A stretch of 64,000 nucleotides of DNA from UBA5072 sp041737175 (GCA_041737175.1 JBGSSF010000034.1:1-64000); one strand, 5' to 3'. Counted from the first letter of the stretch, positions 7,832 through 18,022 are shown. The notes: generated by a model from the sequence alone, not told the origin. Translations and numbers: made by a program.

Positions 7832-9304
7832 ATGAGTTGCGCAAATAGCTTATCAGTTCTGATTTCAAGTATCTTCCTTGTGCTGCTTGTTACCTCCCAA
7901 TCCTGTGACCGGGATCAGCTTGATCCGGATCCGGATGCCCGGCCTTCTTTTTCACAGGATACGATTACCTTTGATACGGTATTCACTGCTATCGGCTCTG
8001 CCACCCTTAGTTTTAAAGTATATAACCGGAGCAACCGGCCCATGCTGATCAATTCCATTACTCTGGCAGGCGGCAGTGACTCTTTTTTCAGAATTAACCT
8101 GGATGGTGTGTCTTCATCGGAACAAAAAAATATTGAAATACCTCCTGACGACAGCCTTTTCATTTTTATTGCGGTTACAGTTGATCCGACGAATTCTGAC
8201 AATCCGGTTGTTATAAAGGACTCCCTGGTATTCAATACCCGGGGAAGTCTGCAGGATGTAAAGTTGATTGCATATGGGCAGGATGTTCATCTCATTAACG
8301 GTGATGTTATTGACACCCAGACATGGACCCGTGAAAAACCCTATCTGATATACAATTCCATGGCGGTTGATACGGGACAGGTTCTTACCATTGAAGCAGG
8401 AACCCGGATTTTCTTTCACCGGAATTCCAGCATGATCATATGGGGCAGGCTTCTGGTGAACGGAACCTGGGAAAACCCTGTGGTATTTCAGAATGACAGG
8501 CTGGAGGAATTCTATGAAATTATCGCCGGACAGTGGGGCACGATTTATATTGATCCAATAAGCCAGGGAAATAAGATCAATCATGCGATCATTAAAAACG
8601 GCGTTGCCGGGATACAGATTGGTTATCCATCTGATTTCCACGTTCCTGACCTGGAATTGACCAACAGTATGATCCTGAATCACTCATTCGCCGGTATTTA
8701 TGCCTTTGGTGCTTACCTGACCTGCTACAATACCGTCATTGCTAACTGTGCCGGAGCAGCCCTGGCCTTGTTACGCGGAGGCAGTTATCGATTCTGGCAT
8801 TGCACGGTTTCCAATAACGGAGTCATTGGAAGTTCCCGTTCAGGCCCTTCGGTTGTGTTGTCGAATATTTTTTACAATCCGGAATACGATGAGGCATCCG
8901 GTAAATTTATTTATGTACCCCGGTCCGGAGACCTGGAAGAGGCTGACTTTGTCAACAGTATTCTGTACGGCAACCTGGACCATGAACTTCAGTTCATCAA
9001 TAATCAGTCGGATTTGTTCAATTATACCTTTGATCATTGCCTGGTGAAGGCCTCCGAGGATTCGATCAACACCAGCAACCAGGAGCATTTTGCAGACATT
9101 ATTTTAAACAAGGACGCTTTTTTTATCAATGATTCTGACAGGTACCACCTGGATTACAGGCTCGACACACTATCGCCTGCCAAAGATGCAGGTAACCCGG
9201 CGTTGTTGGGGGCATATCCTTATCTTGAGTCTGATCCGGAGGGCATCTCCCGGAACATCGATGGTATGCCTGACCTGGGAGCATTTGAAAGAAAAGAAGA
9301 TTAA
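7832..9304 (+). CDS. Beta-helix lipoprotein with choice-of-anchor-Q-like end
   Basis: The 490-residue protein begins with a lipoprotein signal peptide (lipobox LVTSQSC, C25), so it should be membrane anchored. Residues about 40-150 form an Ig-like beta domain typical of Bacteroidetes surface proteins. From about 180 onward come short beta repeats (LTNSMILNHSFAGIYAF, YNTVIANCAG, FWHCTVSNNG) of a right-handed parallel beta helix. The end DGMPDLGAFE is the closing motif common to such choice-of-anchor Q proteins. It lies 21 bases before the nuclease gene and probably shares a transcript. A carbohydrate or surface ligand is likely but unproven. Confidence 0.75.
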   Translation: MSCANSLSVLISSIFLVLLVTSQSCDRDQLDPDPDARPSFSQDTITFDTVFTAIGSATLSFKVYNRSNRPMLINSITLAGGSDSFFRINLDGVSSSEQKNIEIPPDDSLFIFIAVTVDPTNSDNPVVIKDSLVFNTRGSLQDVKLIAYGQDVHLINGDVIDTQTWTREKPYLIYNSMAVDTGQVLTIEAGTRIFFHRNSSMIIWGRLLVNGTWENPVVFQNDRLEEFYEIIAGQWGTIYIDPISQGNKINHAIIKNGVAGIQIGYPSDFHVPDLELTNSMILNHSFAGIYAFGAYLTCYNTVIANCAGAALALLRGGSYRFWHCTVSNNGVIGSSRSGPSVVLSNIFYNPEYDEASGKFIYVPRSGDLEEADFVNSILYGNLDHELQFINNQSDLFNYTFDHCLVKASEDSINTSNQEHFADIILNKDAFFINDSDRYHLDYRLDTLSPAKDAGNPALLGAYPYLESDPEGISRNIDGMPDLGAFERKED

Positions 9305-9325
9305 GCGGAATATGATACCGGTGCC

Positions 9326-10375
9326 ATGCGTGAGCAAATTGCGTTACCATTCATAGTCCTGATCGCAGTCTTCGTGAACTGTAAATCGACTATTTCCGGA
9401 CAGACAAATTCAGCTGACAGAGAAATCCGGTCTTTCCGGATCATGTTTTACAATGCGGAGAATTTTTTTGATACGGTTGATGATACACTCACAGATGATG
9501 AGGCTTTTACTCCCGCCGGCAATTTGCATTGGACCTATAAGCGCTATATCACCAAACTGAGGAATACGTATAAGGTGGTTGTGGCTGTTGGTGCATGGCA
9601 ACCGCCCGATGTTGTCGGGCTGTGTGAAATTGAGAACCGGAAGGTGCTTGAAGACCTCATTCATCAAACCCCTCTGGCCAAATACCCTTATCAGTTTGTC
9701 CATGAAAACTCGCCAGACCGGCGTGGCATAGATGCAGCCCTGCTTTACAATTCAGAAACCGTAAGGTTTATTAAGAGCAAAAGCTATCGGATCAGGAAAT
9801 CAGGATTACTAACCCGGGATATTCTTTATTTTAAGGCATTGTTAGGAACTGACACCTGTCATTTCCTGGTGAATCACTGGCCGTCACGTTCTGAAGGTCA
9901 GCTCGATACTGAACCTAACAGATTTATCGCGGCCAGGTTATTAAAGCACATTACCGATTCATTGTTCGTGCATTCGGCATCGGCAAAAATTGTCATTATG
10001 GGAGATTTTAATGATGAACCCTCGGATGAAAGCCTGGTAGAATACTTAAAGGCGGAAGCTGATCTGAACAATCTTTCTGGGACCGGTCTCTATAATCTTA
10101 CTGTAATTCCGGCATCCGGAGCAGTAAAAGGTACTCTGAAATACCAGGGTAAATGGTCTGTATTTGACCAGATGATCGTTTCAGGCAACCTGATAAAGGC
10201 AGAAGATGGACTGGCATTGGGAGAGGGCGGTTACCGCATATTCATGAAACCTTATTTGCTGACTGAGGACAAAGCATACGAGGGTTATAAACCCTTTCGG
10301 ACTTACAGTGGATTCAATTACCAGGGTGGATTTTCGGATCATCTACCGGTGTATATGGATTTGATTTATAGGTGA
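9326..10375 (+). CDS. Endonuclease/exonuclease/phosphatase family lipoprotein
   Basis: The 349-residue EEP-fold enzyme has a short lipoprotein-type signal (IAVFVNC, C19). It carries the metal and active-site motifs of the family: FYNAENFFD, VGLCEIEN, FLVNHWPSR, IMGDFNDEPSD and the terminal SDHLPVY. These act on phosphodiester or phosphomonoester bonds using Mg2+. Being exported, it may act on extracellular DNA or phospholipid-like substrates, but specificity is not visible. It follows the beta-helix lipoprotein closely. Confidence 0.85.
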   Translation: MREQIALPFIVLIAVFVNCKSTISGQTNSADREIRSFRIMFYNAENFFDTVDDTLTDDEAFTPAGNLHWTYKRYITKLRNTYKVVVAVGAWQPPDVVGLCEIENRKVLEDLIHQTPLAKYPYQFVHENSPDRRGIDAALLYNSETVRFIKSKSYRIRKSGLLTRDILYFKALLGTDTCHFLVNHWPSRSEGQLDTEPNRFIAARLLKHITDSLFVHSASAKIVIMGDFNDEPSDESLVEYLKAEADLNNLSGTGLYNLTVIPASGAVKGTLKYQGKWSVFDQMIVSGNLIKAEDGLALGEGGYRIFMKPYLLTEDKAYEGYKPFRTYSGFNYQGGFSDHLPVYMDLIYR

Positions 10376-10402
10376 GGTTGCTGCTGCTGCTACTGCCACT
10401 GC

Positions 10403-11416
10403 CTACAATACATTCACCTCCATCTCCATCCTGATCCCAAAATGATTCATAACAGTTTTTTGGATCTTCAGGGCAAAGCGGTAAATTTCATCACCGGAGG
10501 CGCCACCCTTGTTGATGATGATGAGCGGCTGCTTCTTATGCGTTCCGGCCTTCCCTTGTTTCGCACCTTTGTAACCGCATTGCTCAATCAGCCAGGCAGC
10601 TGACAATTTTACTGAGCCATCCGGGGATTCAAAGCCGCGCATATTGGGAAAGAATCTGCGGAGAGAAACCACCTTTTCCCTGTCAATAACAGGATTCTTA
10701 AAAAAACTCCCGGCATTGCCTGTCACCGATGGATCGGGTAATTTATTCCTTCTTATCGTAATAACGGCATTGCGTATCGTAAGAAGTGAAGTCTCCGGAT
10801 AATTGTTCAACTCCCTTTGTACATCAGGATAGGAGGTAACGAAGTGATGCTTCTTATTGAGCCGGAAATTGACATGAGTTATAATCACCTTGTCTTTCAA
10901 ATCTTTTTTAAAAATGCTGTCCCGGTAGGAAAACTGACAGTCTTGTGCCGTTAATGTGATTTTTTTTCCATCGTCGATCCGAATAGCTTCAACCCGGTGA
11001 ATAAAATCCTTAGCTTCCACACCGTAGGCCCCGATATTCTGTACTGGGCTTGCACCAACGGTTCCAGGTATCAAGGACAGGTTTTCAATTCCGCCCCATC
11101 TGTTTGTCACGCAAGAGGCGACAAAGCTGTCCCATTCTTCTCCGGCACCGGCCCTGATAAAGACCGATTCTCCATCTTCGTCTGTTTTCTCAATCCCTTT
11201 TATCAACGGATGTAGAATGATTCCTTCGAAATCTTTGGTAAACAATACATTACTGCCACCTCCCAAAACAAAGCAGGGTCGGATTTCAGAATGCTCAGAG
11301 GAAAGGAAAGACTGGATTGCTGGTATATCATTGAATTCAATAAAATATCGCGTTTGCGCTTCCACCTGAAAAGTATTATACGCCAGCAACGGGAAATTCT
11401 CTTTTATTTCGTTCAT
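10403..11416 (-). CDS. murB: UDP-N-acetylenolpyruvoylglucosamine reductase
   Basis: This 337-residue protein is a type I MurB, the flavoenzyme making UDP-MurNAc for peptidoglycan. FAD-site motifs VLGGGSNVLF and GTVGASPVQNIGAYGVE are present, as are the catalytic arginine loop SYRDS, the catalytic serine loop NAGSFFKNP and the final glutamate region EMEVNVL. A longer in-frame extension to 11464 exists, but a TATATTTG promoter box lies inside it, so the ATG at 11416 is chosen. It is a cytoplasmic housekeeping gene, divergent from the glycosyltransferase. Confidence 0.95.
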   Translation of the reverse strand: MNEIKENFPLLAYNTFQVEAQTRYFIEFNDIPAIQSFLSSEHSEIRPCFVLGGGSNVLFTKDFEGIILHPLIKGIEKTDEDGESVFIRAGAGEEWDSFVASCVTNRWGGIENLSLIPGTVGASPVQNIGAYGVEAKDFIHRVEAIRIDDGKKITLTAQDCQFSYRDSIFKKDLKDKVIITHVNFRLNKKHHFVTSYPDVQRELNNYPETSLLTIRNAVITIRRNKLPDPSVTGNAGSFFKNPVIDREKVVSLRRFFPNMRGFESPDGSVKLSAAWLIEQCGYKGAKQGKAGTHKKQPLIIINKGGASGDEIYRFALKIQKTVMNHFGIRMEMEVNVL

Positions 11417-11435
11417 TTTCAATACCTCTGTCTGA

Positions 11436-11465
11436 CAAATATACGATCTCTGCCTGTATTGCAAT
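11436..11465 (-). promoter_or_regulatory. Promoter of murB
   Basis: On the minus strand, ATTG (11465-11462) is followed after 18 bases by TATATTTG (11443-11436), a perfect -7 box for Bacteroidetes. Transcription would begin about 14 bases before the chosen murB ATG. Confidence 0.55.
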
Positions 11466-11512
11466 TCCGGATACGGAAAGAATTTATAATTTAGTAAAAC
11501 AATTCAACGAAA

Positions 11513-12640
11513 ATGCGGATAATTCTATGTGTGACCAATGATATTGCAACCGACCGCAGGGTTAACCGCATTGCGCTGTCGCTCATGAAACTGTTTTCAG
11601 ATGTTTGGGTTATTGGCAGAATTCAGTCCGGCAGCATCGATTTGCCCATTTATCCTTATCACGCCCGGCGATTCAACATGCTGTTCAGCAAGGGACCTTT
11701 TTTCTACGCTGAATATAACATCCGTCTTTTTTTTCTTCTGCTTTTTATAAAAGCGGATATCCTGGTTGCCAATGATCTGGATACTCTTCCCGCAGTCTTT
11801 CTCGTATCACGCCTCAGAAAGATGCCTGTCGTTTATGACAGTCACGAATATTTTACAGAAGTACCTGAACTGATAGGTCGCAAGTGCGTGAAAAGAATAT
11901 GGGAAAGAGTTGAAGCCTTGATTCTTCCACACCTGAAATACAGCTATACCGTGAGTGCCTCTGTGGCCGTTGAATACAATCGTAAGTACGGGATCAGCAT
12001 GCAGGTGATACGCAATCTGCCTTTCAGGATAGAGAACTTTCAACTTCCGTTTTCCCTGAAAAAGAACAATGAAAGCCTGATCATTTACCAGGGTTCCCTC
12101 AATATGGGACGTGGTCTGGAGACTATGATCAGGGCCATGCAACACATTGAAAATGCCGTATTATATATTGTGGGGAAGGGTGATATTGAAAACAGGTTAA
12201 AGGAACTGATGAGATCATTGGCACTGGATAAAAAGATCTGTTTTACAGGATTAATTCCAGCCTCAGAATTGTCCTTTTATACGTTACAGGCTGACCTGGG
12301 AATTTCGCTTGAAGAAAAACTGGGTTTGAATTATTATTATGCTTTGCCCAACAAATTATTTGATTATATCCAGGCCCGTATACCTGTTTTGGTAGCTGAT
12401 CTCCCCGAAATGAAAGCGGTTGTCCAGCATTACCGGATCGGAAAAGTAATTTCTACCGATGATCCCTATGAGTTATCGCTGATCATCACAGAAATGCTTG
12501 CGGATCATGTCCAGCAACAGATATGGAAATCCAATCTTGAAGCTGCTTCGAGAGAACTTTGCTGGGAGAACGAAGAAGGCGTTTTACTTGGCCTTTTCAA
12601 CGATGTGATTACCGGGGTTCAGGCAATCGGAAAACAGTAA
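11513..12640 (+). CDS. Glycosyltransferase, GT4-like
   Basis: The 375-residue enzyme looks like a GT-B fold transferase. The N-terminal half contains VANDLDTLPAV and VYDSHEYFTEVPEL, and the C-terminal half contains the nucleotide-sugar region YQGSLNMGRGLETM, FTGLIPASEL and the family-4 EX7E-like segment near NYYYALPNKLFDYI. It would transfer a sugar to lipid or glycan on the cytoplasmic face of the membrane. Acceptor and donor are unknown. It ends 2 bases before the convergent nitroreductase, so little room is left for a terminator. Confidence 0.85.
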   Translation: MRIILCVTNDIATDRRVNRIALSLMKLFSDVWVIGRIQSGSIDLPIYPYHARRFNMLFSKGPFFYAEYNIRLFFLLLFIKADILVANDLDTLPAVFLVSRLRKMPVVYDSHEYFTEVPELIGRKCVKRIWERVEALILPHLKYSYTVSASVAVEYNRKYGISMQVIRNLPFRIENFQLPFSLKKNNESLIIYQGSLNMGRGLETMIRAMQHIENAVLYIVGKGDIENRLKELMRSLALDKKICFTGLIPASELSFYTLQADLGISLEEKLGLNYYYALPNKLFDYIQARIPVLVADLPEMKAVVQHYRIGKVISTDDPYELSLIITEMLADHVQQQIWKSNLEAASRELCWENEEGVLLGLFNDVITGVQAIGKQ

Positions 12641-12642
12641 TT

Positions 12643-13200
12643 TCAGGAGTATTTATTGTAGGAAGTTATCTCGTACAGGCTTTTTCTTTTCTTTTCCCTG
12701 ATCTGTTCCGTTGCAGGATAACCCAGGGTAATAATCAGCTCGGCACGCTTGGCAGATGGAATACCCAGTAATTTTTTTACTTTCTTCTCATTGAACCATC
12801 CGATGATGCACGTACCGAGGCCTTCTTCAACAGCCTGCAGGCACAAGTGTTCCACTGCAATTCCTATATCCATGAGCGGATATTCCTTATCCTTCATTAC
12901 CTGCCCGATACTGGAAGTCAGGTTGGCTTTTTCCCGCACCACAACGATATGAACCGGCGCCTGCTTGGTGAAATGATTCATGGGGATCAGCCTGTCCTGG
13001 GTGGCATCGGCCAATGCATTCTTCACATCGGGATCATTCACAACAATGAATTTCCAGGGCTGCGCGTTGCATGCTGAAGGAGCCAGGCGGGCCGCCTCAA
13101 GACACCTTTCAATGCTTTCTTCCGGAATCATTGTGTCATTATAAGCTCTTACGCTTTGGCGGTGCTTCACCATATCCATAAAAGTGCTGAAATTTTTCAT
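12643..13200 (-). CDS. Nitroreductase-family flavoprotein
   Basis: The 185-residue protein has the FMN-binding features of this family: RQSVRAY (residues 14-20), APSACNAQPWKFIV (about 41-54) and GLGTCIIGWF (about 127-136). Such enzymes reduce nitro groups, quinones or flavins with NAD(P)H; some are dehalogenases or BluB-like. No extra domain is present. It precedes the ABC exporter genes on the opposite side of a 13-base gap but need not be in their operon. Confidence 0.88.
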   Translation of the reverse strand: MKNFSTFMDMVKHRQSVRAYNDTMIPEESIERCLEAARLAPSACNAQPWKFIVVNDPDVKNALADATQDRLIPMNHFTKQAPVHIVVVREKANLTSSIGQVMKDKEYPLMDIGIAVEHLCLQAVEEGLGTCIIGWFNEKKVKKLLGIPSAKRAELIITLGYPATEQIREKKRKSLYEITSYNKYS

Positions 13201-13213
13201 GAAAATTTAAGTT

Positions 13214-14014
13214 TTACAGGTCACGCTTTTTCAATAACAGGTAAATACAGTAAATAAAAAGGGCCATATATACCAATACGATGATGACATCCTTAAAGGC
13301 GACATAATCCTGCACTTCACGCAGGGCATATTTGCCAAAAGGCATATGAATGAGATTATTGATCGCCTTGTTGGGAAACAATCCTTTAATCCAGTCGGTT
13401 TTTACCCGAAATACGATGATAGGTTCCACAATCAACGTATAAAGAAACAACAATCCCATAGCCAGACCGGTCTTTTTAATCAGGAGGCCGATCAGCAGGG
13501 CGAAGATCAGATATGCTGTTAGCTGAAGGAAGTAAGCAGGGATAAAACCCGAATACTTGATCATATCATGGAACTGAAGATCGGGCGTACTGATGATACC
13601 GATGATCAGTCCGGTAAAAAAAAGGAATATTGCCGAGCCCAATGCGATCCATACAATAAGGAATAATTTTGAAATGATAAAATCAGTGCGGCTCATCCCG
13701 TTCATGATATTCTGCCGCAGGGTATCATAACTGATCTCACTGGTAATTGAGATGATCATATAAATGGCGAGTATGAATTTTAAAAAGCTGGCTACATAGG
13801 TGATATTATGCCAGATATCGGGGAACTGGTAGAGGGGGATATTATCCGGATCAACCATGTTGCTGATATTTTCACCGTTGATGGAAAGGGAGTGTAGGAA
13901 GACTTTGCCGCTCAGCACCACCAGTAAAATGATTCCGATGTGTAAACTGACCAAAATCCAGAACGATGCATTTGATTTTATCTTGAGGAGTTCAATATTG
14001 ATTAGCCGCTTCAT
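13214..14014 (-). CDS. ABC-2 type transporter permease
   Basis: The 266-residue membrane protein has about six hydrophobic segments and starts with the common N-terminal pattern of gliding/bacitracin-type exporter permeases (LINIELLKIKSNASFW). Its start overlaps the end of the ATPase gene by 4 bases (ATGA), so the two form a coupled pair. It should form the membrane channel of an ABC exporter. The exported substrate is unknown. Confidence 0.88.
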   Translation of the reverse strand: MKRLINIELLKIKSNASFWILVSLHIGIILLVVLSGKVFLHSLSINGENISNMVDPDNIPLYQFPDIWHNITYVASFLKFILAIYMIISITSEISYDTLRQNIMNGMSRTDFIISKLFLIVWIALGSAIFLFFTGLIIGIISTPDLQFHDMIKYSGFIPAYFLQLTAYLIFALLIGLLIKKTGLAMGLLFLYTLIVEPIIVFRVKTDWIKGLFPNKAINNLIHMPFGKYALREVQDYVAFKDVIIVLVYMALFIYCIYLLLKKRDL

Positions 14015-14907
14015 GCTTTTTCATTTAAGATTTCGAGAAATTGGCTTTCGAGGGATTTCTTCATGGCCAACAGGTGGGTAATTGCAAAGCCATGTTCAAA
14101 TACAAAGCGGCTCAGATCACTTATTGCATAATTGCCAGGCAGGGTTATCACAAACATTTCACCAGATATTTCAACCTTTTTTATATCGGGGAAAGTTTTT
14201 AACAGGGCAAATAATTCGGAATTCTTATCAGAAGAAATTTCCATCTGCAGTTCATCATGATGTGTCTCGTTCACCAGTCCTGAATACATCAACCTGCCTT
14301 TATTCAGCACCGCAAAATGTGTACACACTTTCTGCACCTCATCCAGCAAGTGACTGGCAAGAATTATGGTTTTGCCCTGACCGGCGATTTTGCGGATCAG
14401 CTCCCTGATCTCTGCAATTCCACGCGGATCCAATCCATTGGTAGGTTCATCAAGGATCATGACAAGCGGGTCACACAAAAGTGCCGAGGCCAAGGCCAGA
14501 CGCTGTTTCATTCCCAGTGAATAGGTACGGAATGATGAAAAGCGACGGTCATAAAGTCCCGTGATATTTAATACCTCTCCTATGTTTTCATAACCGATGC
14601 CTTTGATCTCAGCGATTATTTTCAGGTTATCCAGCGCTGAGAGATAAGGATAGAAGGAAGGTGTTTCTAGGATCGATCCGATCTTTTGGCGGTTCTCTTT
14701 CTTGGAAAAGTTTCCAAACCAGGAATAGGTGCCGGATGTGGGATTGATGACATCCAGCAGCATGCCAAGCGTTGTGGTCTTTCCGCTGCCATTGGGTCCC
14801 AGTATTCCGAATACGCTTTTTTCGGGAATGCCTAAAGTAAGGTCGTTGACGGCCCTGATACGTCCATAATGCTTGGTCAGTCCGTTGGTGGTTACAACAT
14901 TATTCAA
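14011..14907 (-). CDS. ABC transporter ATP-binding protein
   Basis: The 298-residue ATPase has Walker A GPNGSGKTTT (about 38-47), the Q-loop region near TPSFYPYL, signature YSLGMKQRLALA, Walker B MILDEPTNGLDP and the switch His in LASHLLDEV. It pairs with the downstream ABC-2 permease. The type resembles the CcmA/BcrA group of drug or lipid exporters. Confidence 0.92.
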   Translation of the reverse strand: MNNVVTTNGLTKHYGRIRAVNDLTLGIPEKSVFGILGPNGSGKTTTLGMLLDVINPTSGTYSWFGNFSKKENRQKIGSILETPSFYPYLSALDNLKIIAEIKGIGYENIGEVLNITGLYDRRFSSFRTYSLGMKQRLALASALLCDPLVMILDEPTNGLDPRGIAEIRELIRKIAGQGKTIILASHLLDEVQKVCTHFAVLNKGRLMYSGLVNETHHDELQMEISSDKNSELFALLKTFPDIKKVEISGEMFVITLPGNYAISDLSRFVFEHGFAITHLLAMKKSLESQFLEILNEKA

Positions 14908-14934
14908 AATCTCAGATTTATGGATTGTTTAAAT

Positions 14935-15414
14935 TCAGGTTTTGTTGACAGTCTGTCTATCCAGTTTTTGTTTCAATTCCATGAACTTCTTCACATCAAT
15001 GCTGCCAATCAGATCAATAAGGATCAGGCTCTCGTTGTTTTCAACAATGGCAACAAATCCAACGGTTTTACCGTGTTTCTCGCGACTGTAAAGGTTAATG
15101 GAATTGCCATTTTCGTTGACCAACATAATATCATTGTATTTCTCTTCACGCAATGCGCTTTTAAGTTCGCTTACATCACCTGCATTGAATTTCCGGGCAG
15201 CCTTGTCGTAGTTGAGTACCCTGATCTCCTCAATGTCTTTAAGCATGGAAGCAAGCTCGGGATTGTCATCCGTGTTCAGCATCTTCAGAGTGCTGCTGTA
15301 AAAAAACATGTTGGTGTTCTCTTTGAAATCGGACCTGAATCGCGTGATGCTTTTGCTCTGGCCGAATACAGAAGTTATAGCAAACAGAAGAAATAAAAAG
15401 AATAGTTGGCGCAT
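14935..15414 (-). CDS. DUF4252-like exported protein
   Basis: The 159-residue protein starts with a signal peptide (LFFLFLLFAITSVFGQ, cut after residue 18 or so) and no lipobox. The rest (ELASMLKDIEEIRVLNYD, LVNENGNSINLYSRE, GFVAIVENNESLILIDL) matches the pattern of DUF4252 proteins of Bacteroidetes, small periplasmic proteins of unknown function. It may be co-transcribed with the ABC pair 27 bases downstream. Confidence 0.7.
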   Translation of the reverse strand: MRQLFFLFLLFAITSVFGQSKSITRFRSDFKENTNMFFYSSTLKMLNTDDNPELASMLKDIEEIRVLNYDKAARKFNAGDVSELKSALREEKYNDIMLVNENGNSINLYSREKHGKTVGFVAIVENNESLILIDLIGSIDVKKFMELKQKLDRQTVNKT

Positions 15415-15491
15415 ATGAGTGTTTTAACTGATAGACGATAAAATCAGCGGAAAATTACAAATAATTCAACAACCTGCTTCTTTTTTAACGT

Positions 15492-17762
15492 TTACTCGAA
15501 ACACGATTGTGCATCAATTACTGTTATCGCAGCCATGTTAACGATTTCCCGGACTGAACTGGCCATCTGCAAAACCTGGATAGGTTTCTGCAATCCGGTT
15601 ACAATGGGTCCGATTACCTCGGCACCGCCCAATTCCTGCATCATTTTATAGGCAATGTTTCCGGAATTCAGATCGGGAAATATGACGGTATTGACGTCCA
15701 TATCAGCCAATTTACTGAAGGGGAATTTCTCCTGCCGTATTTTCTTATTAAATGCATAATTGGCTTGCATTTCACCATCTACGATCAATTCGGGATTTTC
15801 ACGATGCAGGATCTCAACTGCTTCACGAACGGTATTGGGACTTGTATCACGGTTTGAACCGAAATTGGAATAGGAAAGCAGCGCAATACGGGGCACGATA
15901 TTGAACTTTCTCACTTCATTGGCGGTAAGCAGGGTAGTGTCGGCCAGTATCCGGGCGCTGGGATTTATATTTACGGTGGTATCGGCAAAGAAAAAGGGGC
16001 CATTTTTCGTAATTACAATGTACATACCCGAAATAATTTTCTGTGTACCTTTGGTTCCCACAACCTGAAGCGCAGGCCGGATGGTGTTGGCATACCGGCT
16101 TGAGAAACCAGCCAGAAATCCGTCAGCTTCGGCAGTATCCACCATCATGACCCCAAAGTAATTGGGGTCGTGGATCTTCTGGAGCGCCTCCTCATATGTC
16201 ATACCTTTCCGTCTTCTCTTTTCATAAAGGAGGGCAGCATAGCGTTTTCTCCTTTCTTCTTCTTGTGGACTGTGAATGTCGATAATGGGGATTCCGTTTA
16301 ATTCAATGGTATGCCGGGCAGCCAGATTGCGGATCTCTTCTGCATTACCCAGCAGGACCGGTTTAGCAATACCTTCATTGATAACTATCTGAATTGCTTT
16401 CAGTACTTTAGCGTTATTGGCGTCTGCAAAAGTCACCGTTTTGGGATTCTGGCGGGCACAATTTCGGATATCGTCGATAAGTTTGTCATACAGTCCCATG
16501 CGTTTCATCAGTTCAATTTCATAGGCTTTCCAGTCGGTTATGGGTTTCCTGGCCACACCAGTGTCCATGGCAGCTTTGGCAACAGCCGGGGCTACATAGG
16601 TTATCAGCCGGGGATCCAGTGGTTTTGGAATGATGTACTCCCTTCCAAAAACGAGGTTACTGACTTTATAAGCCATGTTTACCTGCTCTGGAACCGCTTC
16701 CTTGGCAAGACGGGCCAGGGCGTTAACGGCAGCCAGCTTCATTTCTTCATTGATTGTTTTCGCCTGGACATCCAGTGCACCGCGGAAAATGAATGGAAAT
16801 CCGAGTACGTTGTTCACCTGGTTCGGATAGTCACTTCTTCCGGTTGCTATGATAACGTCCTTCCTCGCGTCTACGGCATCTTCGTAAGAAATTTCCGGGG
16901 TTGGATTGGCCATGGCAAATACGACAGGATCCGGGGCCATGGTCCGGATCATATCTTTGGAGAGCACGTTTCCGGTGGAAAGGCCGAGAAACATATCGGC
17001 CCCCTGAACGGCTTCAGCGAGCGTGGAGATTGAAAGATCACGAGCAAATTCAAGTTTGTACTTGTTCAGGTCAGTACGGCGGGTGGTTAAAACCCCCTTG
17101 CTGTCGAGCATGGTTATATTTCCCGGATCAACCCCGAGTTTCTTGTACAACCGGGCACAGGAAATGGCGGATGCACCGGCACCGTTGATGACAATCCTGA
17201 TATTGTTGATTTTTTTGCCTGTTATTTCAAGTGAGTTCAGCAGTCCGGCCCCCGAAATGATGGCGGTGCCGTGCTGATCATCATGGAATACGGGAATATC
17301 GAGTTCTTTTTTCAGGCGTTCTTCAATATCGAAACATTCAGGTGCCTTTATATCTTCGAGGTTGATCCCTCCGAAAGTGGGCGCAATGGCCCTGACTACG
17401 GTTATGAACTTATCAATATCCTTCTCATCCACCTCAATATCAAATACGTCCACATCTGCAAACACTTTGAAAAGCAGCCCTTTCCCTTCCATTACGGGTT
17501 TGCCTGCGAGGGTGCCGATGTCACCCAGTCCAAGCACCGCTGTTCCATTAGAGATCACTGCCACCAGGTTGCATTTGGCAGTGTAAATATAGGCATCGCC
17601 TGGATTCTTCTGGATCTCAAGGCAGGGTTCCGCAACACCGGGGGTATAGGCTAATGAGAGATCGTATTGTGAACTGTAGGGTTTGGTAGGAACCACTTCA
17701 ATTTTGCCGGGCCTGCCACAGGAATGGTAGTTCAGGGCTTCTTCGCGGGTGATTTTGGCCAT
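15492..17762 (-). CDS. maeB: NADP-dependent malic enzyme with phosphotransacetylase-like domain
   Basis: The 756-residue protein has a malic enzyme half (residues 1 to about 420: YTPGVAEPCLEI, GDIGTLAGKPVMEGK, VFHDDQHGTAI, NGAGASAISCARL) and a C-terminal phosphate acetyltransferase-like half (about 430-756) of the MaeB type. It decarboxylates malate to pyruvate and makes NAD(P)H; the second half is regulatory in the studied enzymes. Length and domain order are normal for MaeB. It is divergent from the lipoprotein cluster, with a tandem repeat array between them. Confidence 0.95.
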   Translation of the reverse strand: MAKITREEALNYHSCGRPGKIEVVPTKPYSSQYDLSLAYTPGVAEPCLEIQKNPGDAYIYTAKCNLVAVISNGTAVLGLGDIGTLAGKPVMEGKGLLFKVFADVDVFDIEVDEKDIDKFITVVRAIAPTFGGINLEDIKAPECFDIEERLKKELDIPVFHDDQHGTAIISGAGLLNSLEITGKKINNIRIVINGAGASAISCARLYKKLGVDPGNITMLDSKGVLTTRRTDLNKYKLEFARDLSISTLAEAVQGADMFLGLSTGNVLSKDMIRTMAPDPVVFAMANPTPEISYEDAVDARKDVIIATGRSDYPNQVNNVLGFPFIFRGALDVQAKTINEEMKLAAVNALARLAKEAVPEQVNMAYKVSNLVFGREYIIPKPLDPRLITYVAPAVAKAAMDTGVARKPITDWKAYEIELMKRMGLYDKLIDDIRNCARQNPKTVTFADANNAKVLKAIQIVINEGIAKPVLLGNAEEIRNLAARHTIELNGIPIIDIHSPQEEERRKRYAALLYEKRRRKGMTYEEALQKIHDPNYFGVMMVDTAEADGFLAGFSSRYANTIRPALQVVGTKGTQKIISGMYIVITKNGPFFFADTTVNINPSARILADTTLLTANEVRKFNIVPRIALLSYSNFGSNRDTSPNTVREAVEILHRENPELIVDGEMQANYAFNKKIRQEKFPFSKLADMDVNTVIFPDLNSGNIAYKMMQELGGAEVIGPIVTGLQKPIQVLQMASSVREIVNMAAITVIDAQSCFE

Positions 17763-17820
17763 TTTTTTAAGTAATGAAGTTATTAGGTAACTAAGTAATT
17801 AAGTTAAAAGTTTTTCATTG

Positions 17821-17876
17821 GCACATTTGCACATTAGCACATTAGCACATTAGCACATTAGCACATTAGCACATTG
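17821..17876. repeat. 8-bp tandem array (GCACATTA)
   Basis: Seven copies of an 8-base unit, five of them exact GCACATTA, lie 58 bases upstream of maeB. The complement of the unit (TAATGTGC) is the same sequence family as the array at 44314-44385. Confidence 0.85.
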
Positions 17877-18022
17877 TTCAACTAAAATTACTCAATTTTA
17901 TGAGATCAGTAAAGGATTATTGTCATATTCCCTAATCTGAAAATTATATTGAAACATACACAGAGTTTGAGTTTCTCGGTTAAAAAACAGGATTATTTCT
18001 CACAATGAAGTAAATTAGTAAA

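Noticed and set aside
11417..11464. Upstream 16-residue extension of MurB
   Set aside because: A promoter box lies within it, so it is unlikely to be translated.
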